A DNA stretch of 64,000 nt from Terriglobus sp. TAA 43 (GCF_000800015.1 NZ_JUGR01000003.1:248001-312000), one strand, 5' to 3'; shown: positions 17,066-27,088, numbered from the stretch's first letter. Numbers and translations are program-made. Notes: generated by a model from the sequence alone, not told the origin.

Positions 17066-18394
17066 TCAGCGATTGGTAACGCGGTATGCAACAATTGCCA
17101 ACTTGTCGTTGGATTCACCGTGGAGATGGTGGCCACGGAGCAGCAGTTCAAAGCTACGAAGGTTTTGTTTCTTCACGATGACCTGCAATTCCTGAGGCAG
17201 TTCGTCCCCCATTAGAAAACGTGCCGCTGCCTCATTCGCCGGGACGTCAGAACCAACGATAGTAAGTACATAACCACTATCAGTGAAGTTTGGGGTCAGC
17301 GTCACGTCCGCATAGTTGGTGCTCTCGACCTCTCCTTCCACCGGTGCATAGTCCGTCAGTTCACCCTTCGCCGGATTTACGTTGTGGAATGCATAGTTTT
17401 TCCCGGCGGGCCTACCTGTGTATTGAAAGTTGCTCCTGGCGGCGAAGAGTGAGACCCATGGATCGCTGCGCTGATTACCGATAAGGATGTAGCTTCCCTG
17501 CCCAAAGTCGCGGATGTGGAGGTCGCGAGCATAACGCAGTTCTCCCTGCAAACCAGCGCGGGTCAATGCTTGCAGAAAGTCGCTACCGACCGACGCCTCA
17601 TCAAGTGTGGTGGTGCGGACACGCCCCAGAAGCGTAAGAAGCTGACGGAACTGATCATCCCCGGCTTGCAATGCCAGGTCGTCACGGCTCGTGCTTTGGG
17701 TGTAGGTCTCCACTGGAATTTCTGTGTAGAACGTTTTTTGAATCAGCAAGAGCGACGTATCAGGCAGGACGACCGATACTTTGCCTCCCTTGGCAAGATA
17801 CGGAAACATCCTGACCACAATCGAGGAGTCCGCAGCCGCCATAGTTCGTCGTGATCGCAACCAGAATAAAGACGTAGCAACGACACACAACACAAGTGCG
17901 ATAACGGTACCCCAACGCCATGAAACACGACGGCGTTCAGGAGTCGCTGAAGGCGCTTCGGCAAGTACCGATTCCGCAAGGGGTGGTGTGACCAAAGAAG
18001 GTAGAAGCTCTTCTTCGGCTGTGGCGGCTTCTTCAAAAACCGTCCGGTAACTGCCGCGCGGCAGGGTCAGCCGTAGAGGTTCGGAGGCACCCTCCCCCTC
18101 AAAGTAGCTCTGCAGCTTTTGCCGAAGATGCCCCATCTGCACACGGACGATAGTGTCGTACGCGGGATCAAAGTCATCTTTGCGGCCCAACACTCGCTGC
18201 GCAATATCCTGCTCGCGGATGACAGAATCAGGGTCCAGCAGACTGGTTTCTGTGACGAAGAGAAGGATTTTTTGCAGATGCGTGGCACGCCGCATGGTGC
18301 GGCTGCGCACGATGCGTTGCACCAGTTGCCACCGGGCATCGTCTGCCAGACGGCGTGCCGCTTCCTCCTCGACGTCGATAGCTTCCGTCTGCAT
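17066..18394 (-). CDS. Membrane-anchored winged-helix regulator (Acidobacteria type)
   Basis: This protein of about 442 residues seems to be a transcription regulator tethered to the inner membrane. The N-terminal 120 residues show a winged-helix-like pattern frequent in Acidobacteria (REQDIAQRVLGRKDDFDPAY, then VRVQMGHLRQKLQSYF and LRLTLPRGSYRTVFEE). A proline-rich linker and one transmembrane helix (about residues 162-179, TVIALVLCVVATSLFWL) follow. The C-terminal half is outside the cytoplasm and of unknown fold, with repeated DYAPVEGEVESTNYADV and VGSDVPANEAAARFLMGDE. Start is uncertain: ATG 18394 is used, GTG 18418 would add eight residues. It is divergent from the Tat-exported protein gene at 18549 and may regulate it and the following TonB receptor. 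Confidence 0.7.
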   Translation of the reverse strand: MQTEAIDVEEEAARRLADDARWQLVQRIVRSRTMRRATHLQKILLFVTETSLLDPDSVIREQDIAQRVLGRKDDFDPAYDTIVRVQMGHLRQKLQSYFEGEGASEPLRLTLPRGSYRTVFEEAATAEEELLPSLVTPPLAESVLAEAPSATPERRRVSWRWGTVIALVLCVVATSLFWLRSRRTMAAADSSIVVRMFPYLAKGGKVSVVLPDTSLLLIQKTFYTEIPVETYTQSTSRDDLALQAGDDQFRQLLTLLGRVRTTTLDEASVGSDFLQALTRAGLQGELRYARDLHIRDFGQGSYILIGNQRSDPWVSLFAARSNFQYTGRPAGKNYAFHNVNPAKGELTDYAPVEGEVESTNYADVTLTPNFTDSGYVLTIVGSDVPANEAAARFLMGDELPQELQVIVKKQNLRSFELLLRGHHLHGESNDKLAIVAYRVTNR

Positions 18395-18433
18395 CTTTAA
18401 AAACCGCCGATTTTCCACGCCCTACGCAAATCG

Positions 18434-18469
18434 TTCACGTGAATGGACAACTTTATACGGTTAATTGTC
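18434..18469. promoter_or_regulatory. Palindromes in the divergent intergenic region
   Basis: TTCACGTGAA at 18434-18443 is a perfect ten-base palindrome. GACAA (18446-18450) and TTGTC (18465-18469) form a second inverted repeat around an AT-rich centre. Both are in the 150-base gap between the divergent regulator and pyruvyl-transferase-like genes and could be operators of the regulator. Confidence 0.35.
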
Positions 18470-18548
18470 TTGTTCATGCAAGCGACACACCGGAAGACTG
18501 TCTCTCATTCCACCCACCAAGAGTGGAACCAACGAGGACCGACCCCGG

Positions 18549-19916
18549 ATGCAACGAAGAAAATTCTTGAAAACTGCCGCTGCTGCTGCCGTGGCCATGC
18601 GTGCTGCAAACTTGATGGCGCAAGCCTCCACAATGCGCCCTTTACTGCTGCGCAGCGGATGGCAGGCGGTAAACATAGGCGACATTGGCCACACGCCGGG
18701 CGCCATTGAGATCGTGCAACGTTACTGTCCGGGACGGCCCATCATTCTGTGGCCGAGTCGGGGAGGTCTGGACCTTGGAGCGGGCGATTTCTTGAGGCGT
18801 AACTTTCCTTCCCTGCGCATCGTTGAAGGCTCCGTCCACGACGGTAAGCCAGATACTCCTGAACTAGCGGCAGCGTGGCAGGAGTCTGGATTCCTGCTGC
18901 ACAGTTCAGGATCAGGTTTCCCGGCGTGGCGTGACGTACAGGCCTGGAGCAGGGGCACCGGCAAGCCATATGGCGTGTTTCCGGTGAGCACGGACCCAAG
19001 CCCACAGGGTGTTCCCGGGCCATGGCTTGAGGGCGGCACATTGTCCGAGTCACGCGCCGCCAGCCTCTCCTATCCACCTGGGTCTATCGCCCAGGACTTC
19101 CGCCAGGTGATTGAACAGAGCAAGTTCATGTTCACACGCGACACCATCTCGCTCGGATACCTGAGAGCGCAGGGAGTCCATCCGCCCCTACTGGAGATGG
19201 GCCCGGACACGCAGTTCGGCATGACATTGAAAGATACCGCCCGTGGCGACGCATATATGAAGGCAAATGGACTGCAGCCACATAAGTTCATATGCGCCAT
19301 CCCACGGCTCCGTTACACCATCAACCCCAAAACAGGACAGGCACCCAACGAAGTAAGAGCAAAGATCAATTCTGAGCATGTTCAGCACGACATGGAGATG
19401 TTGCTGGATGTCATCGTTCGTTACGTTCGGGCCACCGGAAACAAGGTGCTGGTATGCGCGGAGATGACCTATCAGATTGCCTTGGGCAAGGAATATCTAG
19501 TTGACCGGTTTCCAGCAGAGCTAAAAGACAAGTTGGTATTTCGGGACACGTTCTGGATGCCGGACGAGGCCGCTGCTATCTATGCGCAGGCATCAGCCGT
19601 CGTTGGATTTGAATGCCACTCACCCATCATCGCGTTGGTTCAGGGCACACCGGCGTTCTACATCCGGCAGCCAACAGACACATGTAAGGGGCAGATGTAT
19701 CCCGATCTTGGTGCGGGAGCATGGCAGTTCGAAGCGGACAAGACAAGCGCTGACGAGCTGTGGCGCGTGTTGCAGGGCATCCTTGCGAATCCCGTAGCAG
19801 CCCGCCGCAAAGCACTCTCCGTGTTGGACACCGTGCATGCAAAGCAAGCGGTCATGGGTAAGGCGCTGCAGACTGCACTGACTGCGATGGATGCCGGCAC
19901 ACCGAAGCAGTCGTAG
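18549..19916 (+). CDS. Polysaccharide pyruvyl transferase-like protein with Tat signal
   Basis: The body of this 455-residue protein resembles polysaccharide pyruvyl transferases, enzymes that add ketal-pyruvate from phosphoenolpyruvate to sugars: GWQAVNIGDIGHTPGAIEI near the start (the family's N-IGD motif), VCAEMTYQI, and a C-terminal ASAVVGFECHSPIIALVQG with the conserved histidine region. The N-terminus, however, is a twin-arginine signal (RRKFLKTAAAAAVAM), placing the mature protein outside the cytoplasm, where phosphoenolpyruvate is not expected. The ATG at 18549 starts directly with this signal. The longer frame to 18465 is not convincing. The TonB receptor gene begins 70 bases downstream on the same strand, so the two may act on the same substrate. 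Catalytic role is uncertain. Confidence 0.7.
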   Translation: MQRRKFLKTAAAAAVAMRAANLMAQASTMRPLLLRSGWQAVNIGDIGHTPGAIEIVQRYCPGRPIILWPSRGGLDLGAGDFLRRNFPSLRIVEGSVHDGKPDTPELAAAWQESGFLLHSSGSGFPAWRDVQAWSRGTGKPYGVFPVSTDPSPQGVPGPWLEGGTLSESRAASLSYPPGSIAQDFRQVIEQSKFMFTRDTISLGYLRAQGVHPPLLEMGPDTQFGMTLKDTARGDAYMKANGLQPHKFICAIPRLRYTINPKTGQAPNEVRAKINSEHVQHDMEMLLDVIVRYVRATGNKVLVCAEMTYQIALGKEYLVDRFPAELKDKLVFRDTFWMPDEAAAIYAQASAVVGFECHSPIIALVQGTPAFYIRQPTDTCKGQMYPDLGAGAWQFEADKTSADELWRVLQGILANPVAARRKALSVLDTVHAKQAVMGKALQTALTAMDAGTPKQS

Positions 19917-19986
19917 CGCCCGTAAGAGGACGCACGACGCGATACATATTTGGCCCACAGACATGGGCAAAAGGAGAACAGACGCA

Positions 19987-22900
19987 ATGAACACTTTCAG
20001 GTCGCATAAGACCGCTATGTCGCTTCTGGCGTTAGCCGCCGTAAGTATGCCGTATGCCGCAGACGCACAGTTGGTACGCGGGACCATCGCTGGCACCGTC
20101 ACCGATTCTGCCGGATCACGCATTGCAGGGGCAAAGGTTCACATCACCAACCAGAGCAATGGCATTGGACAGGACATAATCACAAGCGATAACGGGTCTT
20201 ACACCTCTAGCCCTCTGGAGGCAGGGCACTACAAGGTGGAAGTTTCCAAGGATGGCTTCTCCACACTCATAAGCAGCGATATTGTTCTGGATGCTGCAGC
20301 ACATGTCACGCAGGATGCAGCTTTGACGGTTGGAGCAACCACTGAAACCGTCACCGTCTCCGCATTGCCACCTGCTCTGAATACGACAGATGCAACGATC
20401 GGCAATACGATCGACAGCCGTGCGTCACAACAGTTACCAGTGAACGGACGCAGCGCTCTAGCATTGGCCACGCTGGTGCCCGGCGTCGTCTCTAATTTGG
20501 GCGCAGTGAGCGAAGGCTTTGCAAATCGTGGAACGTCAGTCTCAGCTATTCGCATTTCTGGCGGAGTCACGGGGCAGAACAGCAACCTGTTGGATGGCAT
20601 TAACAACGTCAACTCACACACCAGCGAGATTGGCGTGAATGTGAAGTCTGACGCGATTCAGGAATTCCGCATTATGGCTGGCGTGATTCCCGCCCAGTTT
20701 GGCTACACGTCCGGCGGTGTGATCAACGTAGTGACACGCTCCGGTGGTAACCAGTTTCACGGCAGCCTGTATGAGTTCTTCCGCAACGATGCACTCGATG
20801 CAAACGTTGCATTCCCCCGTTCCCCCTTCGGCAAGCCTAAGGTACGGTTCAACAACTACGGCGGTACCGTAGGCGGACCTATCATCAAACAAAAACTGTT
20901 CTTCTTCACAAACCTGGAAGCCTACCACTACATAAGCGAAACACCTGCGTACACATCAGTACCGACAGCGCAGGAATACAACGGCGACTTCAGCGATTTG
21001 GGAGTGCGTAACTCCAGCAGCGCATGCACCACGGTGCCGATTTACGATCCGAACACGGCAACCACGACAGGGTCGCGCAGACAGTACCCCGGTAACAAAG
21101 TCACTAACCTTGATCCTGTTGCCGTTGCGTTCTCCAAAATGTTTTACCCGCAGGCAAACAATACAAGCGGCACCTACGACTCCTGCACGCACGCGAACAA
21201 CTACATCAACAGGCCGCGCGGTGTGAGCACCGAAAAACTGATCCTGGGTCGTCTGGACTACCAGATAAGCGACAAAGACAATATGGTCGCTCGCTATGCC
21301 CTGTATGACAACACTGGCAATAATCCCGGGGGCTACAGCTCTTACTTCAATCGCAATGACGAATCGCAAACACAGAATGCGTTGCTGACAGAAACACATG
21401 TGTTTTCTTCGAATCTGATCAATGAAGCGCGGATCGGCATTATCCGCAATGGATTTCCTTTCCAATCTGCAACGGCGGGACAGAACATCTCAGGCAAGAT
21501 TGGCTTGCCAGACCCCACCCCACTGATTGGGCCTGTGATGAGCAATGGCCTGGCAACATTCAACACCACGTACGGATTCCGAACGAATACGGGACTGGAT
21601 TTAGTGGATGACGTTACGTTGATTCGCGGAAACCACGTGTTCCATCTGGGCGTGAGCTTCCGCTGGACAGAGGCATTCAACTATCAGTTGAACGGTGGGG
21701 ATTCATTCACATTCACCGCCACGCAAACCGCTGCAGGCAATAACACCACAACAACCACTGGCACCGGCAGTGCCTTCGCCAGCTTTCTTGCGGGCGCTGT
21801 ATCCACAGCTTCAGACAATTCAGCCGCGGGTATTGCGATGCGCAAGATCAACTATGCGGGCTATGTGCAGGACGATTGGAAAGCAGGCCGCAGACTCACC
21901 ATCAACGCTGGTCTTCGTTATGACTTTGGACCGCAGGCAAAGGAAAAAAAGAACGGCCTGAGCAATGTGGACATCACTAAGCCAAATGGTTCCAACTCTG
22001 CGCTTATGGGATTGGTGGAATATGCGGGCCACGGTTACGGCACGAATTTCGCGAATGAAAACTTCAACGACTGGGGACCGCGTCTTGGCTTCGTGCTGCT
22101 GCTGACGAACGATAACAAGACAGTGCTGCGGGGTGGTGCTGCCATCTACTACACGCCGAATGCGGGTCTGGACTACACAGAAGCAGCAGGTAACATCAAT
22201 GGATTCGCCAGCCAGGCCACTTCGTACAGCGCCGCGACGAAGACGGGGCCTGCGTTCCAGCTTTCTGGTGGTCTACCCTACGCACCAAACCAGGTGCTCG
22301 GTGCGGCCGGTGGCCAGACAGCGTTCCTGGGCAATGCAGTGTACGTGGTGCAGCCCACTGCAAAAGACCCCTCGTCGCAGCAGTACACGCTTTCCGTATC
22401 GCGTGAGCTTCCATTTGACACCGTTCTCGAAGCGACCTACCTGGGCAATGCGGGACGGCACTTTCCATACAGTTACACCATTAACCAGAACACGCTTGAT
22501 CCGAAGTATTTCAGCCTGGGGACGAGCTACCTGAACACCAGCGTAACGAATCCATATGCTGGCATGGTGCCGGGAGCGCTCGGCGCATCCACCATCACGC
22601 GGGCAAACCTGCTCAAGCCATTCCCGTATTACAGTGGCGTTTATCAGAGCTATGCACGCACACAGTCCTACAATGGCAACTTTCTATATCTCACCGCAAC
22701 GCGCCGTGCCACAAACGGTCTGCAGATCATCGGTTCTTATACCTACGGCAAACTCCTGGACGTCCCTATCTTCGATCTGCTGTTGAACTCACCGGGAGCA
22801 GGAACCAATTCCGTGAACGGTCCACAGAACTGGCGAGACCCATCCGGCGACTACAGCGTGGACGTGCAAGACGTTACGCATCGCGGAACAATCTCAGGCT

Positions 22901-23457
22901 TGTACGACCTGCCCTTCGGCAAAGGACGGAAGTTTCTTTCCGGCGGTGGACCGCTCAATTATTTTGTGGGCGGATGGCAATTCAACACCATCTTTACCTT
23001 TGAAGGTGGACGACCGCTGGTGATCTCTGGAGCAAACAATCAGGGCATTGCAACGCGTCCCAATCTGCTCCCTGGTGCAAAGGTGAAGCTGGATCATCCC
23101 ACCATCGCCAAGTGGTTCAACACAGCGGCATTCGTCAATCCGGCAGACTACAGCTTCGGCAATATGTCGCGTGCCTATTCACACGCGCGTGGGCCTTCGC
23201 AGACAAACTTTGACATGTCCATCTTCAAAACGACGCCCATCACACACGGCGCGCGTCTTGAGTTTCGCATTGAAGCCTATAACGCTCTGAATCACACACA
23301 GCTTGGCCAGCCAAACACCACGTTTGTAGCCGGTGCACCAGCTGATCCAAACAATCCAACGGCGGAAGGGGGCGCCAACACCAGCGCGACCTTTGGCACC
23401 ATCACTTCTGCGTTGTCCGCACGCATTGTGCAACTGGGGGCAAAGATACTTTTCTAA
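19987..23457 (+). CDS. TonB-dependent receptor with carboxypeptidase-regulatory-like domain (Oar-like)
   Basis: This large outer-membrane receptor has 1156 residues. The signal peptide ends near YAADAQ. A carboxypeptidase-regulatory-like domain (VRGTIAGTVTDSAGSRIAGA), a plug (PVNGRSALALATLVPGV, NLLDGINNVNSHTS, GGVINVVTRSGGNQFHG) and a long barrel ending in a terminal Phe (QLGAKILF) follow. The ATG at 19987 has a good AAGGAGA ribosome-binding site ten bases upstream, which excludes the longer frame from 19891. It is longer than the receptor at 5625 and shares the same domain order. Substrate is unknown. Position after the pyruvyl-transferase-like gene suggests a carbohydrate. A strong terminator follows. 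Confidence 0.9.
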   Translation: MNTFRSHKTAMSLLALAAVSMPYAADAQLVRGTIAGTVTDSAGSRIAGAKVHITNQSNGIGQDIITSDNGSYTSSPLEAGHYKVEVSKDGFSTLISSDIVLDAAAHVTQDAALTVGATTETVTVSALPPALNTTDATIGNTIDSRASQQLPVNGRSALALATLVPGVVSNLGAVSEGFANRGTSVSAIRISGGVTGQNSNLLDGINNVNSHTSEIGVNVKSDAIQEFRIMAGVIPAQFGYTSGGVINVVTRSGGNQFHGSLYEFFRNDALDANVAFPRSPFGKPKVRFNNYGGTVGGPIIKQKLFFFTNLEAYHYISETPAYTSVPTAQEYNGDFSDLGVRNSSSACTTVPIYDPNTATTTGSRRQYPGNKVTNLDPVAVAFSKMFYPQANNTSGTYDSCTHANNYINRPRGVSTEKLILGRLDYQISDKDNMVARYALYDNTGNNPGGYSSYFNRNDESQTQNALLTETHVFSSNLINEARIGIIRNGFPFQSATAGQNISGKIGLPDPTPLIGPVMSNGLATFNTTYGFRTNTGLDLVDDVTLIRGNHVFHLGVSFRWTEAFNYQLNGGDSFTFTATQTAAGNNTTTTTGTGSAFASFLAGAVSTASDNSAAGIAMRKINYAGYVQDDWKAGRRLTINAGLRYDFGPQAKEKKNGLSNVDITKPNGSNSALMGLVEYAGHGYGTNFANENFNDWGPRLGFVLLLTNDNKTVLRGGAAIYYTPNAGLDYTEAAGNINGFASQATSYSAATKTGPAFQLSGGLPYAPNQVLGAAGGQTAFLGNAVYVVQPTAKDPSSQQYTLSVSRELPFDTVLEATYLGNAGRHFPYSYTINQNTLDPKYFSLGTSYLNTSVTNPYAGMVPGALGASTITRANLLKPFPYYSGVYQSYARTQSYNGNFLYLTATRRATNGLQIIGSYTYGKLLDVPIFDLLLNSPGAGTNSVNGPQNWRDPSGDYSVDVQDVTHRGTISGLYDLPFGKGRKFLSGGGPLNYFVGGWQFNTIFTFEGGRPLVISGANNQGIATRPNLLPGAKVKLDHPTIAKWFNTAAFVNPADYSFGNMSRAYSHARGPSQTNFDMSIFKTTPITHGARLEFRIEAYNALNHTQLGQPNTTFVAGAPADPNNPTAEGGANTSATFGTITSALSARIVQLGAKILF

Positions 23458-23474
23458 ATTCTTCCGAAAGCAAA

Positions 23475-23508
23475 GGGGCGGCTTTGATAGCCGCCCCCTC
23501 ACATTTTT
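23475..23508 (+). terminator. Intrinsic terminator after the TonB receptor gene
   Basis: GGGGCGGCT (23475-23483) and AGCCGCCCC (23489-23497) form a perfect nine-base-pair GC-rich stem with a five-base loop, followed by CTCACATTTTTCTT. This is a classical rho-independent terminator for the receptor gene. Confidence 0.85.
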
Positions 23509-23589
23509 CTTGCGATCAACTGCACCGCGAGCTGCACCTTGAATTCTGTGATATCACAGCCATCATCACCGGCCAATTCGACTCTAGAT

Positions 23590-24441
23590 TTAGTAAGCGC
23601 CCTTACCTTTGAGGACAGCCGGGATTGTACGAAGAACGATCGATATGTCGAGCCATGCGCTCCACTCGCTGCAGTACTGGACATCGAACTGTACTCGCTG
23701 GTCATAGCTCACGTCATTTCGCCCTGAAACTTGCCACAGACCGGTGATTCCAGGAACCAGCAGCTTGTAAAAATGAGCGTTGACACCATAGCGCTCAAGT
23801 TCAGCCGATACCACCGGGCGGGGGCCCACAAGTGACATCTCTCCACGCAGCACATTAATCAGTTGCGGCAATTCATCGAGGCTGAACTTACGAAGATACC
23901 GACCTACAGGTGTTACGCGTGGATCCCCAGTGTGCTTCTCTTCCTGTCGGCGCTTCATTTGCGCCATCTCGCATTCGTTATAAAGAAGCACCTCGCGAAG
24001 ATGTTCCTTGGTATGCATCGAGCGAAATTTGAAAATTGTAAACTCGCGCCCGTTTCTCCCGCGCCTGACTTCGCGATAAAACAACGGTCCGGGGGAGCTC
24101 AGTCGAACTAAGAGAGCTACTGCCAGAAAGACAGGCAGGACTACCGGCATGAGCAGGAGACAACCGCAAATGTCGAAAGCCCGCTTCACAACTCTGTATG
24201 CAAAAGAGGAAGTTTTGACGTTCGCAGAACGAATGAGGTTTAACGGGACTACATGGTCATACTCAAAGGACTCAGTCGAGTGGTTATCGGGACCGAGAGC
24301 CAGTTCACGCATATTTGAATAAGTTGTGTTCTTAAGCGATGCACTGCGTTGAAGCATAGAACCCCTTAGCGGGTGGACGGTCGTAAACCAGTTGCGCTCC
24401 GTTCGAGGACGCGGGATTGTCTTCCGAAGTCTACTAGCCAT
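23590..24441 (-). CDS. Undecaprenyl-phosphate sugar-1-phosphate transferase (WcaJ/ExoY family)
   Basis: This bacterial sugar transferase starts exopolysaccharide or O-antigen repeat synthesis by moving a sugar-1-phosphate onto undecaprenyl phosphate at the inner membrane. Of 283 residues the first 80 are variable. A single hydrophobic segment follows ([19 protein letters not shown]), then the catalytic domain with [56 protein letters not shown] and [12 protein letters not shown]. These are the conserved family blocks. Only one membrane segment is present, as in the short ExoY-like members rather than WcaJ with its five helices. No other polysaccharide gene is adjacent. The start is uncertain because the N-terminus is poorly conserved. 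Confidence 0.88.
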   Translation of the reverse strand: MASRLRKTIPRPRTERNWFTTVHPLRGSMLQRSASLKNTTYSNMRELALGPDNHSTESFEYDHVVPLNLIRSANVKTSSFAYRVVKRAFDICGCLLLMPVVLPVFLAVALLVRLSSPGPLFYREVRRGRNGREFTIFKFRSMHTKEHLREVLLYNECEMAQMKRRQEEKHTGDPRVTPVGRYLRKFSLDELPQLINVLRGEMSLVGPRPVVSAELERYGVNAHFYKLLVPGITGLWQVSGRNDVSYDQRVQFDVQYCSEWSAWLDISIVLRTIPAVLKGKGAY

Positions 24442-24811
24442 TAGTGCTTATTCTACAGGTGGTTACCTACGGGCAAATAGGTAAAACTTTCGTGTCACGA
24501 AGAAAGCCTATGCCCGAACCTGATGATATTGAACAGTTTTGTACGAAACGTCAATCGTGAATCCATGCCTTAGAGGCAACCGCACTCCATTCTTCTGATG
24601 ATAAAGGGGTTAACCAGATAACGGAAGAATGCGAGTTCGCAAGATCGTTTCGGAAATTCAAGCCTTCGGAGACTCAACTCATCGGCGATTTGTCAGCAGA
24701 CGAAGCCCGTTACCTGATGCCTAAGCCCGCTACGGAGCGCTTACCGCCATCGAACGAACGGGTTCGATCGCAGCGGTTCCAAAGGGCCCGACCTCTCAGC
24801 GAGAGTGAGAA
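24442..24811. other. Intergenic region with inverted repeats, no gene seen
   Basis: These 370 bases lie upstream of the minus-strand sugar transferase and downstream of the fusion oxygenase. TTACCTA (24463-24469) and TAGGTAA (24478-24484) form one inverted repeat. TTCGTG-T-CACGAA (24489-24501) is a 13-base palindrome. CATTCTTC (24588-24595) and GAAGAATG (24624-24631) form a third, wider repeat. The first two are in the expected promoter or leader of the sugar transferase and could bind a regulator. I see no convincing open frame. Confidence 0.4.
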
Positions 24812-27088
24812 TCAGAATTCGTCAAAGGTAATCTGCGTGGCGGGAACTCCGAACTCAGACAACATCCGTGTGGTCGCCTTCATCATCATGGGAGGGCCAC
24901 AAAGATAATACTCAGCGGCTGCCGGGTTCACATGAGACTGCAAAAGCTGTTCTCGAACAACGTCATGGATAAAGCCGCGATGCCCGTCCCATTGCTCCCC
25001 TTCCATCAAGGCCGAGAGCGCGGGCTGGAAGGTGAAGTTCGGGTGTTCCTCTTCGAGCTTCCGGAAATAGTCGTCGTAAAACAATTCCTGGCCGGATCGC
25101 GCGCCGTACCAAAAGCTAACGCGACGCGATGATTGTTCTGTCTCCAGAAGATGCGAGATGTGAGCATGAATCGGAGCCATTCCTGCTCCACCACCGATGT
25201 ACACCATCTCACGCAACGTCGGCCTGATATGGAAATCTCCGAACGGCCCTGACGCCGTCACGTGATCGCCTGGCTTGAGGTGAAAGAGGTAGCTGGATCC
25301 GACTCCTGGAGGGCACGCCTGCCCGGGAGGTGGAGTAGCAATGCGCACGTTGAATCGTAGGAATTTGTCCATCGCAAGATTGCTGGCAATCGAATAGTTA
25401 TTCCAACGCGACTCTCCATCACGGTTTGACACAACGTGGTCAAACACGTGTTGCGCATGCCAGACGGCCGCAAAAGGCTCCGGTATGGTGAAGTCAGAAA
25501 ACCGTACTTCGTCATACCCCGGAATTTCAATTTGCAGATAGTCGCCGGGAGAAAATTCTGCTGGTCTCCAAGGTGCATCGGGCTCAAGGACAAGCTCCTT
25601 GATAAACGTCGCGACATTGTCGTTGCTTACCACGCGCAGGCGGAACGTCTTGGAATTATGCGTTCCAACGACTTTATTCGCGTGAAGGTTGATATGAACT
25701 AACCCCTCGCGCTCTTCCGCTTCATATGTAGCGACTCCACGGCAGACGGGTGTGCGAGCAGGTGAACCGTCTGCAAGATAAAACCGCCCATTATGTTTGG
25801 GACATTCAAGGATGTTTCCTTTAACCAAGCCACCGGAGAGATGGACATTCCCATGCGAGCAGATGCCGTCAAGAACATGTACTGCGCCCGATTCATCGCG
25901 ACACACCGCGAATGTCTTTCGACCGTGATCAAAGCGAACGACATCATTGGGTAGAACATCCGCGGACGTACACGCGATGACCCATCCGTCACTCGTTGTC
26001 TCAGGTTCAGGACATGCGCCCGCCAGTACACTGCGCGAGGCCGCTTGCGGCAGCACACGTTTTACATGGAATGTGGGGTCGCCAATCTGCTTCCACACTG
26101 CCGGGACAATCTCTTTCCACGCCGCATAGAGACTGGGGTAGGGCGCAGGGCAATCGTCTTTGATGAGCGCATGCAGACGTGGAAGATTGTGGAACGGCAC
26201 CAGCGGATACATGTGGTGCTCAATGTGGTAATTCATGTTCCAGTACAGAAAGCGATTGATTGGATTCATGTATACCGTTCTGCAGTTCAAACGGTGATCC
26301 AACACATTTTCTGCTAGTCCAGCGTGCTGTGTGACGCTGTAGATCACCATCAGCCATGCACCAAAAAGGTTAGCCAGACCAACCATGAGAATTGGCAGGA
26401 ATGAATGTTCAACCACAGCGAGTGTCAACACCGCGATGTAGGCCGCAAGATGAACCCTGGCTTTCCAGTACACGGTTGAAAACGCGAATTGCGGGATGAA
26501 CGTTTTCTCATCGCTGGACATGATCCCGAATGAGTGCCGCACAATCGACACCACATATTTCGGGTACGCACCAAGTGAGACAAATTTCTTGACGATGGCA
26601 ACCAGGTCAGGGGGCCTCGGAATACTGATCTCCGGATCGCGGCCAACAATAATCGTGTCACTGTGGTGACGCGTATGGCTCCAGCGCCATACCGTAGCTT
26701 CGCGAAGCACCATGAAAGATGACACTTCATACAAGACAGTATTCATCCAATCCGTGCGGAACGCCGTGCCATGCCCAGATTCATGCCATCGTGAGTCTGA
26801 AGAACCTCCATACAAGGCGGCATATGCAAGGTACGGGAGAATGGCCCACCATGAACCCCACAAACGCCACGTGAGATACGCACAAAAACCGATCAATGCA
26901 AACCACAGCAGGGTGTCGCGTATTGCAGGGCCGTCACGCCGCTCCAGCAGTTGTCGCATCGCCTCGCGCGATACCGGGCTTTGATACCAATCGGCCTCCG
27001 CCAACCCTTTCTCAATCGCCAGCTTTGAGTTCACGCCCGTGAGACTGTAATCGAGATGCAGTTTCGGCGACGAGATCGTAGAGCTCAT
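24812..27088 (-). CDS. Fused membrane desaturase-like oxygenase, Rieske ferredoxin and flavin reductase (MocD-MocE-MocF-like)
   Basis: This 758-residue chain appears to be a complete membrane oxygenase with its own electron supply. Residues 1-340 match the membrane di-iron desaturase/hydroxylase family, with the three His boxes HESGH (102-106), HTRHH (138-142) and HIEHH (288-292), plus H255, between hydrophobic helices. Residues 365-470 are a Rieske domain with C410-S-H412 and C429-P-K-H432. Residues 480-758 are a ferredoxin-reductase-like FAD/NAD(P)H module with YSIAS, GGGAGMAPI (632-640) and YYLCGPP (727-733). In Rhizobium rhizopine catabolism MocD, MocE and MocF are separate proteins of these same types that demethylate 3-O-methyl-scyllo-inosamine. 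A similar O-demethylation or hydroxylation is likely here; the substrate is unknown. Overlaps the upstream isomerase gene by four bases (ATGA). Last gene of the operon. Confidence 0.85.
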   Translation of the reverse strand: MSSTISSPKLHLDYSLTGVNSKLAIEKGLAEADWYQSPVSREAMRQLLERRDGPAIRDTLLWFALIGFCAYLTWRLWGSWWAILPYLAYAALYGGSSDSRWHESGHGTAFRTDWMNTVLYEVSSFMVLREATVWRWSHTRHHSDTIIVGRDPEISIPRPPDLVAIVKKFVSLGAYPKYVVSIVRHSFGIMSSDEKTFIPQFAFSTVYWKARVHLAAYIAVLTLAVVEHSFLPILMVGLANLFGAWLMVIYSVTQHAGLAENVLDHRLNCRTVYMNPINRFLYWNMNYHIEHHMYPLVPFHNLPRLHALIKDDCPAPYPSLYAAWKEIVPAVWKQIGDPTFHVKRVLPQAASRSVLAGACPEPETTSDGWVIACTSADVLPNDVVRFDHGRKTFAVCRDESGAVHVLDGICSHGNVHLSGGLVKGNILECPKHNGRFYLADGSPARTPVCRGVATYEAEEREGLVHINLHANKVVGTHNSKTFRLRVVSNDNVATFIKELVLEPDAPWRPAEFSPGDYLQIEIPGYDEVRFSDFTIPEPFAAVWHAQHVFDHVVSNRDGESRWNNYSIASNLAMDKFLRFNVRIATPPPGQACPPGVGSSYLFHLKPGDHVTASGPFGDFHIRPTLREMVYIGGGAGMAPIHAHISHLLETEQSSRRVSFWYGARSGQELFYDDYFRKLEEEHPNFTFQPALSALMEGEQWDGHRGFIHDVVREQLLQSHVNPAAAEYYLCGPPMMMKATTRMLSEFGVPATQITFDEF

